Below the pieces are notes generated by a model. That model saw nothing but the letters and a program-made list of their open reading frames with translations. It did not search any database and was not told where the DNA came from. Of a stretch of 30,111 bases of DNA, positions 23,101 to 29,769 are shown one piece after another. The position numbers were made by a program, and so were the translations under genes. Position 1 is the first letter of the stretch, and each line of letters begins with the position of its first letter. Location: positions 1 through 30,111 of the forward strand of contig DASUMP010000209.1 in assembly GCA_036277635.1 (NCBI GenBank), read 5' to 3'. The DNA comes from DASUMP01 sp036277635 (GTDB lineage: Bacteria > Actinomycetota > Acidimicrobiia > IMCC26256 > PALSA-610).

Positions 23101-23621
23101 GCGGCGCCGACGACGACCTGACCGGGGGCGGCGGCGGTCTGCAGCCGGCTCGCGGTGTTGACGACGTCGCCCATCATCGTCGGGTCGCCACCCGCCTGGA
23201 GCGCGCCGACGAGCACCTCGCCGGTGTTGATCCCGATGCGCATCCGCACGGGCACGCCGGTCTCGGCTGCGTAGGTCGCGAGCGTCTCGTGCATGCGCAG
23301 CGCGGCGCGCACGGCGCGCTCGGCGTCGTCCTCGTGGGTGACCGGCGCCCCGAATCGGGCGACGATCTCGTCGCCGACGATCTTGTCGAGGTGGCCGCCG
23401 AACGCCTGCAGGTCGGCGACGAGCCGCTCGAAGCACCGGTCGACGAAGCGCTTCAGCTGTTCGGGGTCGGCGCTCTCCGACAGCGCGGTGAAGCCGACCA
23501 GATCGCCCATGAGGACGGTGACGAGGCGGCGCTCGTCCGGTGGGGTGATCAGCCGTCGGCCACACTCGGGACAGAAGCGAGCACCCTCGGGGGCCTCCGC
23601 GCCGCAGGCGGGGCAGGGCAT
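20112..23621 (-). CDS. Zinc ribbon / class III cyclase / STAND ATPase / TPR regulator
   Basis: An 1169-residue multi-domain protein. Residues 1-22 are a zinc ribbon with Cys3, Cys6, Cys17 and Cys20. Residues 33-205 are a class III cyclase with all expected residues: Asp40 and Asp84 (metals), Lys80 and Asp152 (adenine), Asn155 and Arg159 (transition state). Residues 222-600 are an AAA/STAND ATPase (LIGRDDEL, Walker A at 253-260, Walker B VFLVVGDLHWAD). The remainder is TPR-like. The Walker A reads GEAGMGKG: the usual Ser/Thr after Lys is Gly260, which may weaken Mg-ATP binding. Such proteins are thought to make cAMP in response to an unknown signal. Start ATG at 23621 has a TACAGT box 6 bases upstream. 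Confidence 0.92.
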   Translation of the reverse strand: MPCPACGAEAPEGARFCPECGRRLITPPDERRLVTVLMGDLVGFTALSESADPEQLKRFVDRCFERLVADLQAFGGHLDKIVGDEIVARFGAPVTHEDDAERAVRAALRMHETLATYAAETGVPVRMRIGINTGEVLVGALQAGGDPTMMGDVVNTASRLQTAAAPGQVVVGAATYAATRGVVEYEALGRLSVRGREELVEAWLARAVLSRPGRRASRPKTPLIGRDDELALLRAAIDLAIARGRAQLVVVRGEAGMGKGRIVDELARVVAKQHGARVLIGHNVPYGDSNPFGAFAEALRHACALDASIDGDGGLDALRLRVAAAVTRLLGVEPESRESERIVEGLLHVMEGVTRPAVDPSRAREDAMRSVKTFVGALAARGPVFLVVGDLHWADPVVAELADQLLRHARSLPLVVVITSRPDLDSDWPARHNTLTLTLDPLDAGATTDLVEALLGREVPAELASFLLERSGGNPFYVEELVALLRESHSEDELLSDVDRARLSDLPATLHGLVAARIDALDEAERSLLEDFAVVGGNGRVVDALALSHRSEAPSLLRRLVQRDLLVVDGEEFHFRSDLIREVAYSTLAKAERARRHAILAPLLRTHGEAGVDQVAEHFRIAVELVDEMGPVPGVPADLREQAHDALLAAAAAAERRESFHTAARLYDAVLGVLPTDAPEARWTALLGRARARSEMRDLAPAREDALLVLEEAREADDQATIAGALCVIAAVHTHAAEYADAERAFSEAVDRYRSLGDDANVANALRGMGFALLLSGHTDEAEHLLADALSGFRATGDQRGEAWALQNLAWIAFNRADTRTAEARLDQSQQLFREIGDWGGLGWAVGLLAWVRYQQGDLDGAAVLAEGAAKDGRETGNRWALGMMEVLRANIALWSGRVEESLDHGRDALHAFRSIPDRWGELQTLAGMTRSLALLGRTSDYDAALVELDTTARAMGDTDMRAAARIVHAGVAATLGRSDEVRAVINEQGGSTSAFGDADRAGFLGLALLQDQQPADALAVLDAVLAVREDAGPRLALGGLAALALLSLGRDAEARDLIATLDALPGGTWADRLMLRWSEGCARLRADDPDALDSFVAAREIAHGTDSVVHRALGDLALAFARATSAGTGDDDGLVAARARCESLGIDAAAWERCFAGAASLAATPVDG

Positions 23622-23627
23622 GCGCGC

Positions 23628-23633
23628 ACTGTA
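23628..23633 (-). promoter_or_regulatory. Candidate -10 box (TACAGT) for the cyclase/ATPase gene
   Basis: On the minus strand TACAGT (23633-23628) ends 6 bases before the ATG at 23621. It predicts a leaderless transcript. Confidence 0.5.
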
Positions 23634-23704
23634 GTGCTCGGCGTGCCCGAACGGCCGGGGGCGCCGGGCGCAGAATTCGCGCCGTCGCGCCGAGCGCTCG
23701 CCGG

Positions 23705-23710
23705 TACCGT
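23705..23710 (+). promoter_or_regulatory. Candidate -10 box (TACCGT) for the MFS gene
   Basis: TACCGT ends 6 bases before the ATG at 23717. Together with TACAGT on the other strand it makes this 95-base gap a divergent promoter region. Confidence 0.5.
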
Positions 23711-23716
23711 CATCGC

Positions 23717-24928
23717 ATGTCCCCGATGCGCGATCGTCGCTTCGCGCTGCTCGTCGCCGGTCAGGCGGTCAACGGCATCGGGAGCTGGTGCGCGCTCATC
23801 GCGATGTGGGGCTACGCGGCGTACCGCTTCGACGCGTCGCCCGCGCAGATCGCGCTCGTCACGCTCACCTGGTCGTTGCCGCCCGCGCTGTTCGGGTTCC
23901 TCGGTGGGGTGCCGGTCGATCGCTACGGCCCGCGACGGGTGCTCGTCCTCGCCGACCTCGCGGCCGCGGCGATCGCAGTCGGGATGGCGTTCACGACCTC
24001 GCTGTCGCAGCTCCTCGTGGGGGGTCTGCTGCTCGGCTTCGCGCGCGTGTTCGCGGAGCCGGCGTTCACGGCGCTGCCGCCGCGTCTCGTCCCCGACGAC
24101 CAGCTCCTGCGGGCGAACGCGTGGATGGGCGCCGCCCACCAGATCGCGATCGCGATCGGGCCGCTCGTCGCGGCCGCGTCGATCGCCTTGTTCGGCCTGC
24201 GCGCCGCGTTCCTGATCGACGCCGTGACGTACCTCGTCGGCGTCGCCGTGGTCCTCCCGCTCGCGATGGGCGCCGCGGGGATCCCGACCGAGCGGGTCGG
24301 CGTCGTCGCGGAGGTGCGCGAGGGCATCGAGATCGTGCGGGCGCGCCCCGACGTGCTGCGGCTGTTCCTGCTCGGCGGCTCCGTGTACCTCGTGTGGGGC
24401 GCGTACGCCGTCGTCGAGCCGCTCTACGTGCGCGACGTGCTGGGCCGCTCCGAGACGACGTTCGCTCTGCTGCAGTCGGTGTTCGGGATCGCGTTGGTCA
24501 CGAACGGGCTGCTCGTCCCGCGCATCGGGGAACGGGTCGCTCGTCTCGGCACCGTCCGGCTCGCCGCGCTCGCGAGCGGACTCGCCGCGATCCTCTACCT
24601 CGGCACCGACAACCTCGTGGTCGCCGCGCTCGGCGTCGGTGTCTGGGGAGGCGCGACCGCGTGGTTCGTGGTGCCGCAGCGCACCCTCGTGCAACGCGCG
24701 ACGCCGATGAGCGCGCACGGTCGCGTGCTCGCGATCGATTCGGCCCTGCGATCGTGGGGCCACGTCATCGCGATGCCGCTCACCGCGCTGCTCGTCGAGC
24801 TGGGAGGGGTGCGGCTCGGCGCGTTCGCGTTCGCGGCGATCCCAGTTGCGCTCGCGCTCTGGCTGCGGACGCGCCCGGCGCCGTCGCCGCGAGTCTCGGC
24901 CGCCGAGCCCGTGACGAGTCGGTCCTAG
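23717..24928 (+). CDS. MFS transporter
   Basis: A 403-residue membrane protein with about 11-12 hydrophobic helices. After FALLVAGQAVNGIGSWCALIAM, the loop between helices 2 and 3 reads GGVPVDRYGPRRVLVLADL, the MFS A-motif (G-x3-D-R-x-G-R-R). FARVFAEPAFTALPPRLVPDDQLLRANA is typical of the MFS_3/enterobactin-exporter-like group (EntS type), which exports small molecules. The substrate is unknown. The ATG at 23717 is supported by a TACCGT box 6 bases upstream. The TAG stop shares the palindrome CTAG with the stop of the converging DUF971 gene. Confidence 0.9.
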   Translation: MSPMRDRRFALLVAGQAVNGIGSWCALIAMWGYAAYRFDASPAQIALVTLTWSLPPALFGFLGGVPVDRYGPRRVLVLADLAAAAIAVGMAFTTSLSQLLVGGLLLGFARVFAEPAFTALPPRLVPDDQLLRANAWMGAAHQIAIAIGPLVAAASIALFGLRAAFLIDAVTYLVGVAVVLPLAMGAAGIPTERVGVVAEVREGIEIVRARPDVLRLFLLGGSVYLVWGAYAVVEPLYVRDVLGRSETTFALLQSVFGIALVTNGLLVPRIGERVARLGTVRLAALASGLAAILYLGTDNLVVAALGVGVWGGATAWFVVPQRTLVQRATPMSAHGRVLAIDSALRSWGHVIAMPLTALLVELGGVRLGAFAFAAIPVALALWLRTRPAPSPRVSAAEPVTSRS

Positions 24929-25266
24929 CTCGCGTCCGTGGGCTCGGCCGCGTCGAGTCCGGCCCACGCCCGCAGGACCCCCCACGAGTAGATGCCGGTG
25001 CCATGACCGTCGCTCCACTCGATCGTGAGCCCCCACGCCCCGACCAGCTCGGCGCCGCGGGCCTCGATCGGCGGCTGGTCGGGTCCCGGTCCGACCTGGT
25101 GGCCCTGCTCGCGCCGGCCCCGGCACTCCGCGCACGGGCACGCGGCGCGCAACCCGGGGAGGGCGAACGTCGCGGTCTCCCCGCCGGGCCAGCGCAGCGT
25201 GAGGCCCACGGTGCGGTCGAGCTCGACTTCTGAGGGCGCGGGACCGTCGGGGATCGGGAGGGGCAC
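24925..25266 (-). CDS. DUF971 (gamma-butyrobetaine hydroxylase-like N-terminal domain) protein
   Basis: A 113-residue protein starting at GTG 25266. It matches DUF971: LTLRWPGGETATFALPGLRAACPCAEC (zinc-type Cys43, Cys45, Cys48), then VGAWGLTIEWSDGHGTGIYSWGVLRAW with His88. The domain occurs at the N-terminus of gamma-butyrobetaine hydroxylases and alone in many bacteria, often near iron-sulfur cluster or P-loop ATPase (Mrp/ApbC) genes; a role in iron-sulfur or metal handling has been proposed. Its TAG overlaps the MFS TAG on the other strand. It is divergent from the pterin dehydratase gene with 59 bases between starts. A CACACT box lies 6 bases upstream of the GTG. Confidence 0.88.
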   Translation of the reverse strand: MPLPIPDGPAPSEVELDRTVGLTLRWPGGETATFALPGLRAACPCAECRGRREQGHQVGPGPDQPPIEARGAELVGAWGLTIEWSDGHGTGIYSWGVLRAWAGLDAAEPTDAS

Positions 25267-25272
25267 GACGCC

Positions 25273-25278
25273 AGTGTG
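25273..25278 (-). promoter_or_regulatory. Relaxed -10-like box (CACACT) for the DUF971 gene
   Basis: On the minus strand CACACT ends 6 bases before the GTG at 25266. It is the same hexamer as the one within the inverted repeat at 13948-13953. Confidence 0.35.
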
Positions 25279-25289
25279 GCCGAGCCCGC

Positions 25290-25319
25290 TTGGCGACGGA
25301 GACCCGGGATGCCGACAAT
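25290..25319 (+). promoter_or_regulatory. Candidate promoter TTGGCG-N18-GACAAT for the pterin dehydratase gene
   Basis: A -35-like TTGGCG (25290-25295) is followed after 18 bases by GACAAT (25314-25319), which ends 6 bases before the GTG at 25326. It supports that start and a leaderless transcript. Confidence 0.45.
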
Positions 25320-25325
25320 GGGACC

Positions 25326-25607
25326 GTGCACGCACCACTCGACGCCGCCCAGATCGCCGAATCCCTCGCGGCCCTGCCTGCATGGGCGCGCGACGACGAC
25401 ACGATCGTGCGCACCTACGAGCTCGACTCGTTCGCCGCGGCGATCGCGTTCGTGGTGCGGATCGGGTTCCTCGCCGAGGCCGCCGACCACCACCCCGACC
25501 TCGACGTGCGGTGGCGCAAGGTCCACGTGGCATTGACGACGCACGACGCAGGCGGGATCACCGCCCAGGACTTCGCGCTCGCGCGCCAGATCGAAGGATT
25601 GGTCTGA
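25326..25607 (+). CDS. Pterin-4a-carbinolamine dehydratase (PCD/DCoH family)
   Basis: A 93-residue protein. The family signature is complete: EAADHHPDLDVRW...H...D with His55, His56 and His73 as catalytic residues and Trp63. The enzyme dehydrates 4a-hydroxytetrahydropterin, which is formed by aromatic amino acid hydroxylases; in bacteria lacking such hydroxylases it has been linked to other pterin use, including molybdopterin-related roles. The nearby MobA, FdhD and FdhF-type genes make the latter link worth noting. GTG start at 25326 is chosen because family members start with the LDAAQIAESLAAL-like helix and because of the promoter just upstream. The next gene starts one base after the stop. 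Confidence 0.9.
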   Translation: MHAPLDAAQIAESLAALPAWARDDDTIVRTYELDSFAAAIAFVVRIGFLAEAADHHPDLDVRWRKVHVALTTHDAGGITAQDFALARQIEGLV

Positions 25608-26033
25608 ATGCCCCTGGTCGTCGCGATCGCGGTCGTCGCGGTGCTCATCGGGATCCTGTTCGTCGCCTTCGGGCGCGACCCGGGACCCGCGCCCGCCGAC
25701 GTCGCGATCGCGTACGAGCGGGCGTGGGACCGGCTCGACTTCTCGGTGCTCTACGACCTCTCCGGCGACGAGATGCGCGACGGTCTCGGTCGCGACGAGT
25801 TCGTCGCCGCCAAGCGCGGCGCGCACGGCCGCGGTGGTGCGCGTCGCGTCTCCGAGTCGATCACCGTCGCGTCGGCGGTGCGCGCCGACGACACCGCGCT
25901 CGTCGTGACCGAGCTCGCGACTGCCGACGGGCGGGTCCGCAACGACGTGGTGCTGGAACGGCGGACCGGGAGGTGGGCGGTCATCGGGTACTCGCTGCGC
26001 CGCGACGGGTCACCGCCGGGCGCGCCCGCATGA
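25608..26033 (+). CDS. Membrane-anchored NTF2/SnoaL-like small protein
   Basis: A 141-residue protein. Residues 2-22 (PLVVAIAVVAVLIGILFVAF) form one hydrophobic anchor without a lipobox Cys. The rest begins with a helix DVAIAYERAWDRLDFSVLYDLSGDEMRDG, then strands such as RVSESITVASAVRADDTALVVTELATADG and a final WAVIGYSL strand, a pattern of NTF2-like/Mce-associated accessory folds. No active-site residue can be named. The ATG follows directly on the TGA of the dehydratase gene, so the two are in one operon. Confidence 0.68.
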   Translation: MPLVVAIAVVAVLIGILFVAFGRDPGPAPADVAIAYERAWDRLDFSVLYDLSGDEMRDGLGRDEFVAAKRGAHGRGGARRVSESITVASAVRADDTALVVTELATADGRVRNDVVLERRTGRWAVIGYSLRRDGSPPGAPA

Positions 26034-26045
26034 GCGCGTGACCGC

Positions 26046-26615
26046 GTGACCACTCCGACGGGCGTGCTCCTGACCGGGGGCGCGAGTCGTCGGTTGGGCA
26101 CCGACAAGGCACTGCTGGTGCGTACGGGGGAGACGCTCGCGTCGCGCGCCACACGCGTGCTGCGCGCCGTGTGTCCCCATGCGGTCGAGGTCGGCGTCGG
26201 TCACACGACGCTCCCGCACACGCGCGAAGAACCCGCCGGTGGCGGGCCGCTCGCCGCGCTGCTCGCAGGTGTGGATGCGACCGGGGCCGAAGTCGCGCTG
26301 CTGCTCGCCGTCGACCTGCCGAACGTCGACGTACCACTGCTCCGACTCCTCGCCGACTGGCCGGGCGCCGCGACCGTCGTTCCCGTCGCCGGCGGGCGGG
26401 TGCAGCCCGTGTGCGCGCGCTACGGATCCGACGCGATCGCCCGCGCGCGTCTGGAACTGGCGCGCGGCGAGAGGTCGTTGCGTGCCGTGCTCGACGCCCC
26501 CGACGTCGAGCTCGTCGACGAGTCGGTGTGGTCGAGCGTGGCGCCGCTCGACGCGTTCGCCGACGTCGATGTCGCCGCAGATGTCGCGCGACTGGGCCTG
26601 GAACCGCCCCGGTAG
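26046..26615 (+). CDS. mobA: Molybdenum cofactor guanylyltransferase-like protein (MobA family)
   Basis: A 189-residue nucleotidyltransferase. The N-terminal signature is LLTGGASRRLGTDKALL (residues 8-24), the LAGGxSxRMGxDK motif of MobA with Thr10 for Ala and Leu17 for Met. GGGPLAALLAGVDATG and the metal-binding LLLAVDLPNVDVPLL follow as in the family. MobA transfers GMP from GTP to molybdopterin to form the bis-MGD cofactor of formate dehydrogenases, which fits the FdhD and FdhF-type genes downstream. The start GTG at 26046 follows a tandem GCGTGACC repeat and is 12 bases past the previous stop. Its TAG stop is also the start of the fdhD -10 box. CTP- or other NTP-transferases are less likely because of the context. 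Confidence 0.85.
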   Translation: MTTPTGVLLTGGASRRLGTDKALLVRTGETLASRATRVLRAVCPHAVEVGVGHTTLPHTREEPAGGGPLAALLAGVDATGAEVALLLAVDLPNVDVPLLRLLADWPGAATVVPVAGGRVQPVCARYGSDAIARARLELARGERSLRAVLDAPDVELVDESVWSSVAPLDAFADVDVAADVARLGLEPPR

Positions 26616-26618
26616 CCT
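26613..26618 (+). promoter_or_regulatory. Candidate -10 box (TAGCCT) for fdhD, overlapping the mobA stop
   Basis: TAGCCT ends 7 bases before the ATG at 26626, and its TAG is the stop codon of the MobA-like gene. It allows fdhD to be transcribed on its own. Confidence 0.5.
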
Positions 26619-26625
26619 GCGCCCC

Positions 26626-27474
26626 ATGGCGACTGCGGCCACCCCGGCCCGCCGACCGGTGACCGTCGCACAGGTCACTGCCGTCGAAGGTCGCTCGGTG
26701 TTCCTCCGCCCCGATCGTCTCGTCACCGAAGAGCCGCTCGAGATCCGCGTGCACGGCCCCGGCGAAGCACCGGTGCCGTTGGCGGTCACGATGCGCACGC
26801 CCGGTCACGACTTCGAGCTCGCCGTCGGGTTCTGCGTCACGGAGGGCGTCGTCGCGGCGATCGACGACATCGTGACCGTCGAGTACTGCCTCGGCGGGCG
26901 CGGCGAGCAGGAGTACAACGTCGTGACAGTGCGGGTGCGCCGCCCGATCGCCGCCGGCATCGCGACGCGCCGGTTCGTCACCACGTCGAGCTGTGGCGTG
27001 TGCGGCAAGGCGACGATCGACGATCTCGAGGTGCGCTGCGAGCCGGTCGGTCCCGGGCCGAGCGTCGCGCGTTCGGTGCTCGTCGGACTCAACGCTTCCC
27101 TCGGCGAGGGTCAATCCGTCTTCACCGCCACCGGTGGTCTCCACGCCGCGGCGCGGTTCCACGCCGACGGATCGCTCCTCGCGTTGCGCGAAGACGTCGG
27201 TCGTCACAACGCGCTCGACAAGCTGCTCGGTCACGCGTTCCTCGACGGATCGTGGCCGCTCGGCGACGACGTCGTGCTGGTGTCGGGCCGTCTCGGGTTC
27301 GAGCTGGTGCAGAAGGCCGCGGTCGCCGGCGTCGCGGTGGTGTGCGCGGTGTCGGCGCCCACCAGCCTGGCGATCGAGACCGCCCGCCGCTTCGGGCAGA
27401 CCGTGGTGGCGTTCCTGCGTGACGACCGGTTCAACGTGTACACCCATCCCGAGCGCGTGGACCTCGACGGGTGA
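26626..27474 (+). CDS. fdhD: FdhD, sulfurtransferase for formate dehydrogenase
   Basis: A 282-residue protein with the FdhD signature TTSSCGVCGKA, in which Cys123 and Cys126 correspond to the conserved pair of E. coli FdhD (Cys121, Cys124). Other typical segments are TEEPLEIRVHG, MRTPGHDFELAVGF, REDVGRHNALDKLLG and VSGRLGFELVQKAAVAG. FdhD carries sulfur from IscS to the Mo-bis-MGD cofactor and is needed for active formate dehydrogenases. Its TGA overlaps the GTG of the oxidoreductase by 4 bases, so chaperone and likely client are co-translated. Start ATG 26626 is supported by TAGCCT 7 bases upstream. Confidence 0.95.
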   Translation: MATAATPARRPVTVAQVTAVEGRSVFLRPDRLVTEEPLEIRVHGPGEAPVPLAVTMRTPGHDFELAVGFCVTEGVVAAIDDIVTVEYCLGGRGEQEYNVVTVRVRRPIAAGIATRRFVTTSSCGVCGKATIDDLEVRCEPVGPGPSVARSVLVGLNASLGEGQSVFTATGGLHAAARFHADGSLLALREDVGRHNALDKLLGHAFLDGSWPLGDDVVLVSGRLGFELVQKAAVAGVAVVCAVSAPTSLAIETARRFGQTVVAFLRDDRFNVYTHPERVDLDG

Positions 27475-29768
27475 CGGCCGCGGCGCGCGTCCGACGCCCG
27501 CGGCGCGGTGACCGGCGTCGTGGGCTCGCGCTCGCGCGCACCTCGAAACGACTCCGGCCCGACCTCTGGGTCGGCTTCGCTCCCAACGGCATCGGGCAGA
27601 CCAAGCCGAACCACTTCGGTGAGATCGCGCGCACGGTCTGGGACAACCGCCGCCGCCTGCCGTGGGCGTGGCGCATCTTGCGGCGCGGCGTCTGCGACGG
27701 GTGCGCGCTCGGCGTCGCCGGCTTCCACGATTGGACGATCAGCGGCGTGCACCTGTGCACGACCCGACTGAACCTGCTGCGGGTGAACACGATGGAGCCG
27801 CTCGATCCGGCCGTGCTGAGCGATGTCGCCGCGCTCCGCGAGACGTCGGGCCGCGCGCTGCGCGACCTCGGTCGCCTCGGCGCGCCGATGATCCGCCGGC
27901 GAGGCGAACCCGGGTTCCGCGCGGTGTCGTGGGACGAAGCGCTCGACGTCGTGGCCGACGGCGTGCGGGCGGCGCACCCCGACCGCATCGGCTTCTACCT
28001 CACGGCGCGTGGCATCACCAACGAGGTGTATTACGTCGCGCAGAAGGTCGCGCGGTTCCTCGGCACGAACAACGTCGACAACGCGGCGCGGGTGTGCCAC
28101 GCGCCGTCGACCACCGCGCTCAAGCAGTCGATCGGGGTGGGTGCGACGACGGTGTCGTACACCGACGTCCTCGACACCGATCTCGTCGTGCTGTTCGGAT
28201 CCGACGTCGCGAACGCGCAACCTGTGTTCATGAAGTACCTGTACATGGCGCGCAAGCGCGGTGCGCGCGTCGTGGTGGTGAACCCGTTCCGGGAGCCGGG
28301 TCTCGAGCGCTACTGGGTGCCTTCCAACGTCGAGAGCGCGCTGTTCGGTACCCGGATCACCGACGACTTCTTCACCGTCCACACCGGTGGCGACGTCGCG
28401 TTCGTCAACGGCGTGCTGAAGGAGCTGCTCGCCCTCGGCGCGATCGATCGCGACTTCGTCACCACGCACACCGACGGGTTCGACGACCTCCTCGCCGAGC
28501 TCGAAGCCGAACGTTTCGACGACCTCGAACGCATCTCGGGCGTCACCCGCGCCGAGATGGCGCGCTTCGCCCGCCTCTACGCCGACGCGCGTTCGGCAGT
28601 GATCGTGTGGTCGATGGGGATCACCCAGCACGAGCACGGCGTCGATCAGGTGACCGCACTCGTCAACCTCGCGCTCGCGCGCGGCAACGTCGGCCGCTCC
28701 GGTGCCGGCCTCATGCCGATCCGGGGTCACTCCGGCGTGCAGGGCGGCGCCGAGATGGGCTGTTACGCCACCGCGTTCCCCGGCGGCGTCCCCATCGACG
28801 CGACCTCGGCCGCCGCGCTCGCACAGCAGTGGGGATTCGACGTGCCGGCCCGACCCGGGCTCGCCGCGGCCGACATGCTCGACGCTGCGCACCGCGGCGA
28901 CCTCGATGTCCTCTACTCGAGCGGCGGCAACTTCCTCGACGTCCTGCCCGCACCCGACGTCACGCGTGCCGCACTCGAGCGCGTCCCGGTGCGCGTGCAC
29001 CAAGACATCGTCGTGACCACGCAGATGCTCGTCGATGCCGCCGACGTCGTCGTGCTGCTCCCCGCCGCCACGCGCTACGAGCAGCGCGATGGCGGTACGT
29101 CCACGACGACCGAGCGGCGCATCGCGTTCAGCCCCGAGCTCCCCGGACCGCGCGCCGGAGACGCGCGCACCGAGTGGGAGATCTTCCTCGACCTCGCCCG
29201 CCGGGTCGACCCCGATCGCGCGCCGCTCCTCGGCTGTGCCGACGGACACGCTATCCGGGCCGAGATCGCCCGGGTCGTCCCGGCGTACGCCGGCATCGAG
29301 AACCTGCGCGACACCGGGGACCAGGTGCAGTGGGGCGGCACGCGCCTCTGCACCGACGGCGTGTTCCCGACACCCGACGGGCGCGCGCACTTCGGCGTCG
29401 TCCGTCCGGTCATCCGACCCGTGACCCCTGGTCACTTCGTCTTGTCGACGCGGCGGGGGAAGCAGTTCAACACGATGGTGTGGAAGGAGCGCGACCCGCT
29501 CACCGGTGCGGCGCGCGACGCCTTGTTCCTCGCGCCGTCCGACGCGACCGCGCTCGGCGTCGCCGACGGCGACGCGGTCGTGGTGCGCTCCGCGCACGGC
29601 GAGATGCGCGCTCGGGTGCACGTCGCGCCGATCCGTCCGGGCAACGTGCAGGCGTTCTTCCCCGAGGCGAACGTGGTCCTGCCTCCGGCCGTGCGTGACC
29701 AGCGCTCCGGGGTGCCCGACTACAACACGGTGGTCGCGGTCGAGCCGGTCGCACCGCGGGTGCAGTGA
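27471..29768 (+). CDS. FdhF/YdeP family molybdopterin oxidoreductase alpha subunit (Cys type)
   Basis: A 765-residue bis-MGD oxidoreductase of the FdhF/YdeP group, possibly a formate dehydrogenase. The N-terminal iron-sulfur region has three cysteines, Cys75-x2-Cys78-x17-Cys96 (GVCDGCALGV...HLC), as in YdeP-type proteins and unlike the four-Cys site of FdhF. The metal-binding position reads ARVCHAPS with Cys209 where E. coli FdhH has selenocysteine, and the adjacent His210 is conserved. The C-terminal domain (STRRGKQFNTMVWKERDPLTG) binds the cofactor. No Tat signal is seen, so it is cytoplasmic. Placement directly after FdhD suggests sulfuration of its cofactor. YdeP-like proteins have also been linked to acid resistance; the substrate is unproven. 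Confidence 0.9.
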   Translation: MTAAARVRRPRRGDRRRGLALARTSKRLRPDLWVGFAPNGIGQTKPNHFGEIARTVWDNRRRLPWAWRILRRGVCDGCALGVAGFHDWTISGVHLCTTRLNLLRVNTMEPLDPAVLSDVAALRETSGRALRDLGRLGAPMIRRRGEPGFRAVSWDEALDVVADGVRAAHPDRIGFYLTARGITNEVYYVAQKVARFLGTNNVDNAARVCHAPSTTALKQSIGVGATTVSYTDVLDTDLVVLFGSDVANAQPVFMKYLYMARKRGARVVVVNPFREPGLERYWVPSNVESALFGTRITDDFFTVHTGGDVAFVNGVLKELLALGAIDRDFVTTHTDGFDDLLAELEAERFDDLERISGVTRAEMARFARLYADARSAVIVWSMGITQHEHGVDQVTALVNLALARGNVGRSGAGLMPIRGHSGVQGGAEMGCYATAFPGGVPIDATSAAALAQQWGFDVPARPGLAAADMLDAAHRGDLDVLYSSGGNFLDVLPAPDVTRAALERVPVRVHQDIVVTTQMLVDAADVVVLLPAATRYEQRDGGTSTTTERRIAFSPELPGPRAGDARTEWEIFLDLARRVDPDRAPLLGCADGHAIRAEIARVVPAYAGIENLRDTGDQVQWGGTRLCTDGVFPTPDGRAHFGVVRPVIRPVTPGHFVLSTRRGKQFNTMVWKERDPLTGAARDALFLAPSDATALGVADGDAVVVRSAHGEMRARVHVAPIRPGNVQAFFPEANVVLPPAVRDQRSGVPDYNTVVAVEPVAPRVQ

Positions 29769-29769
29769 C

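Noticed and set aside
20289..24215. A 1308-codon open frame on the plus strand opposite the cyclase/ATPase gene
   Set aside because: Shadow frame of the real minus-strand gene; it continues in the wrong frame into the MFS gene and shows no domain pattern.
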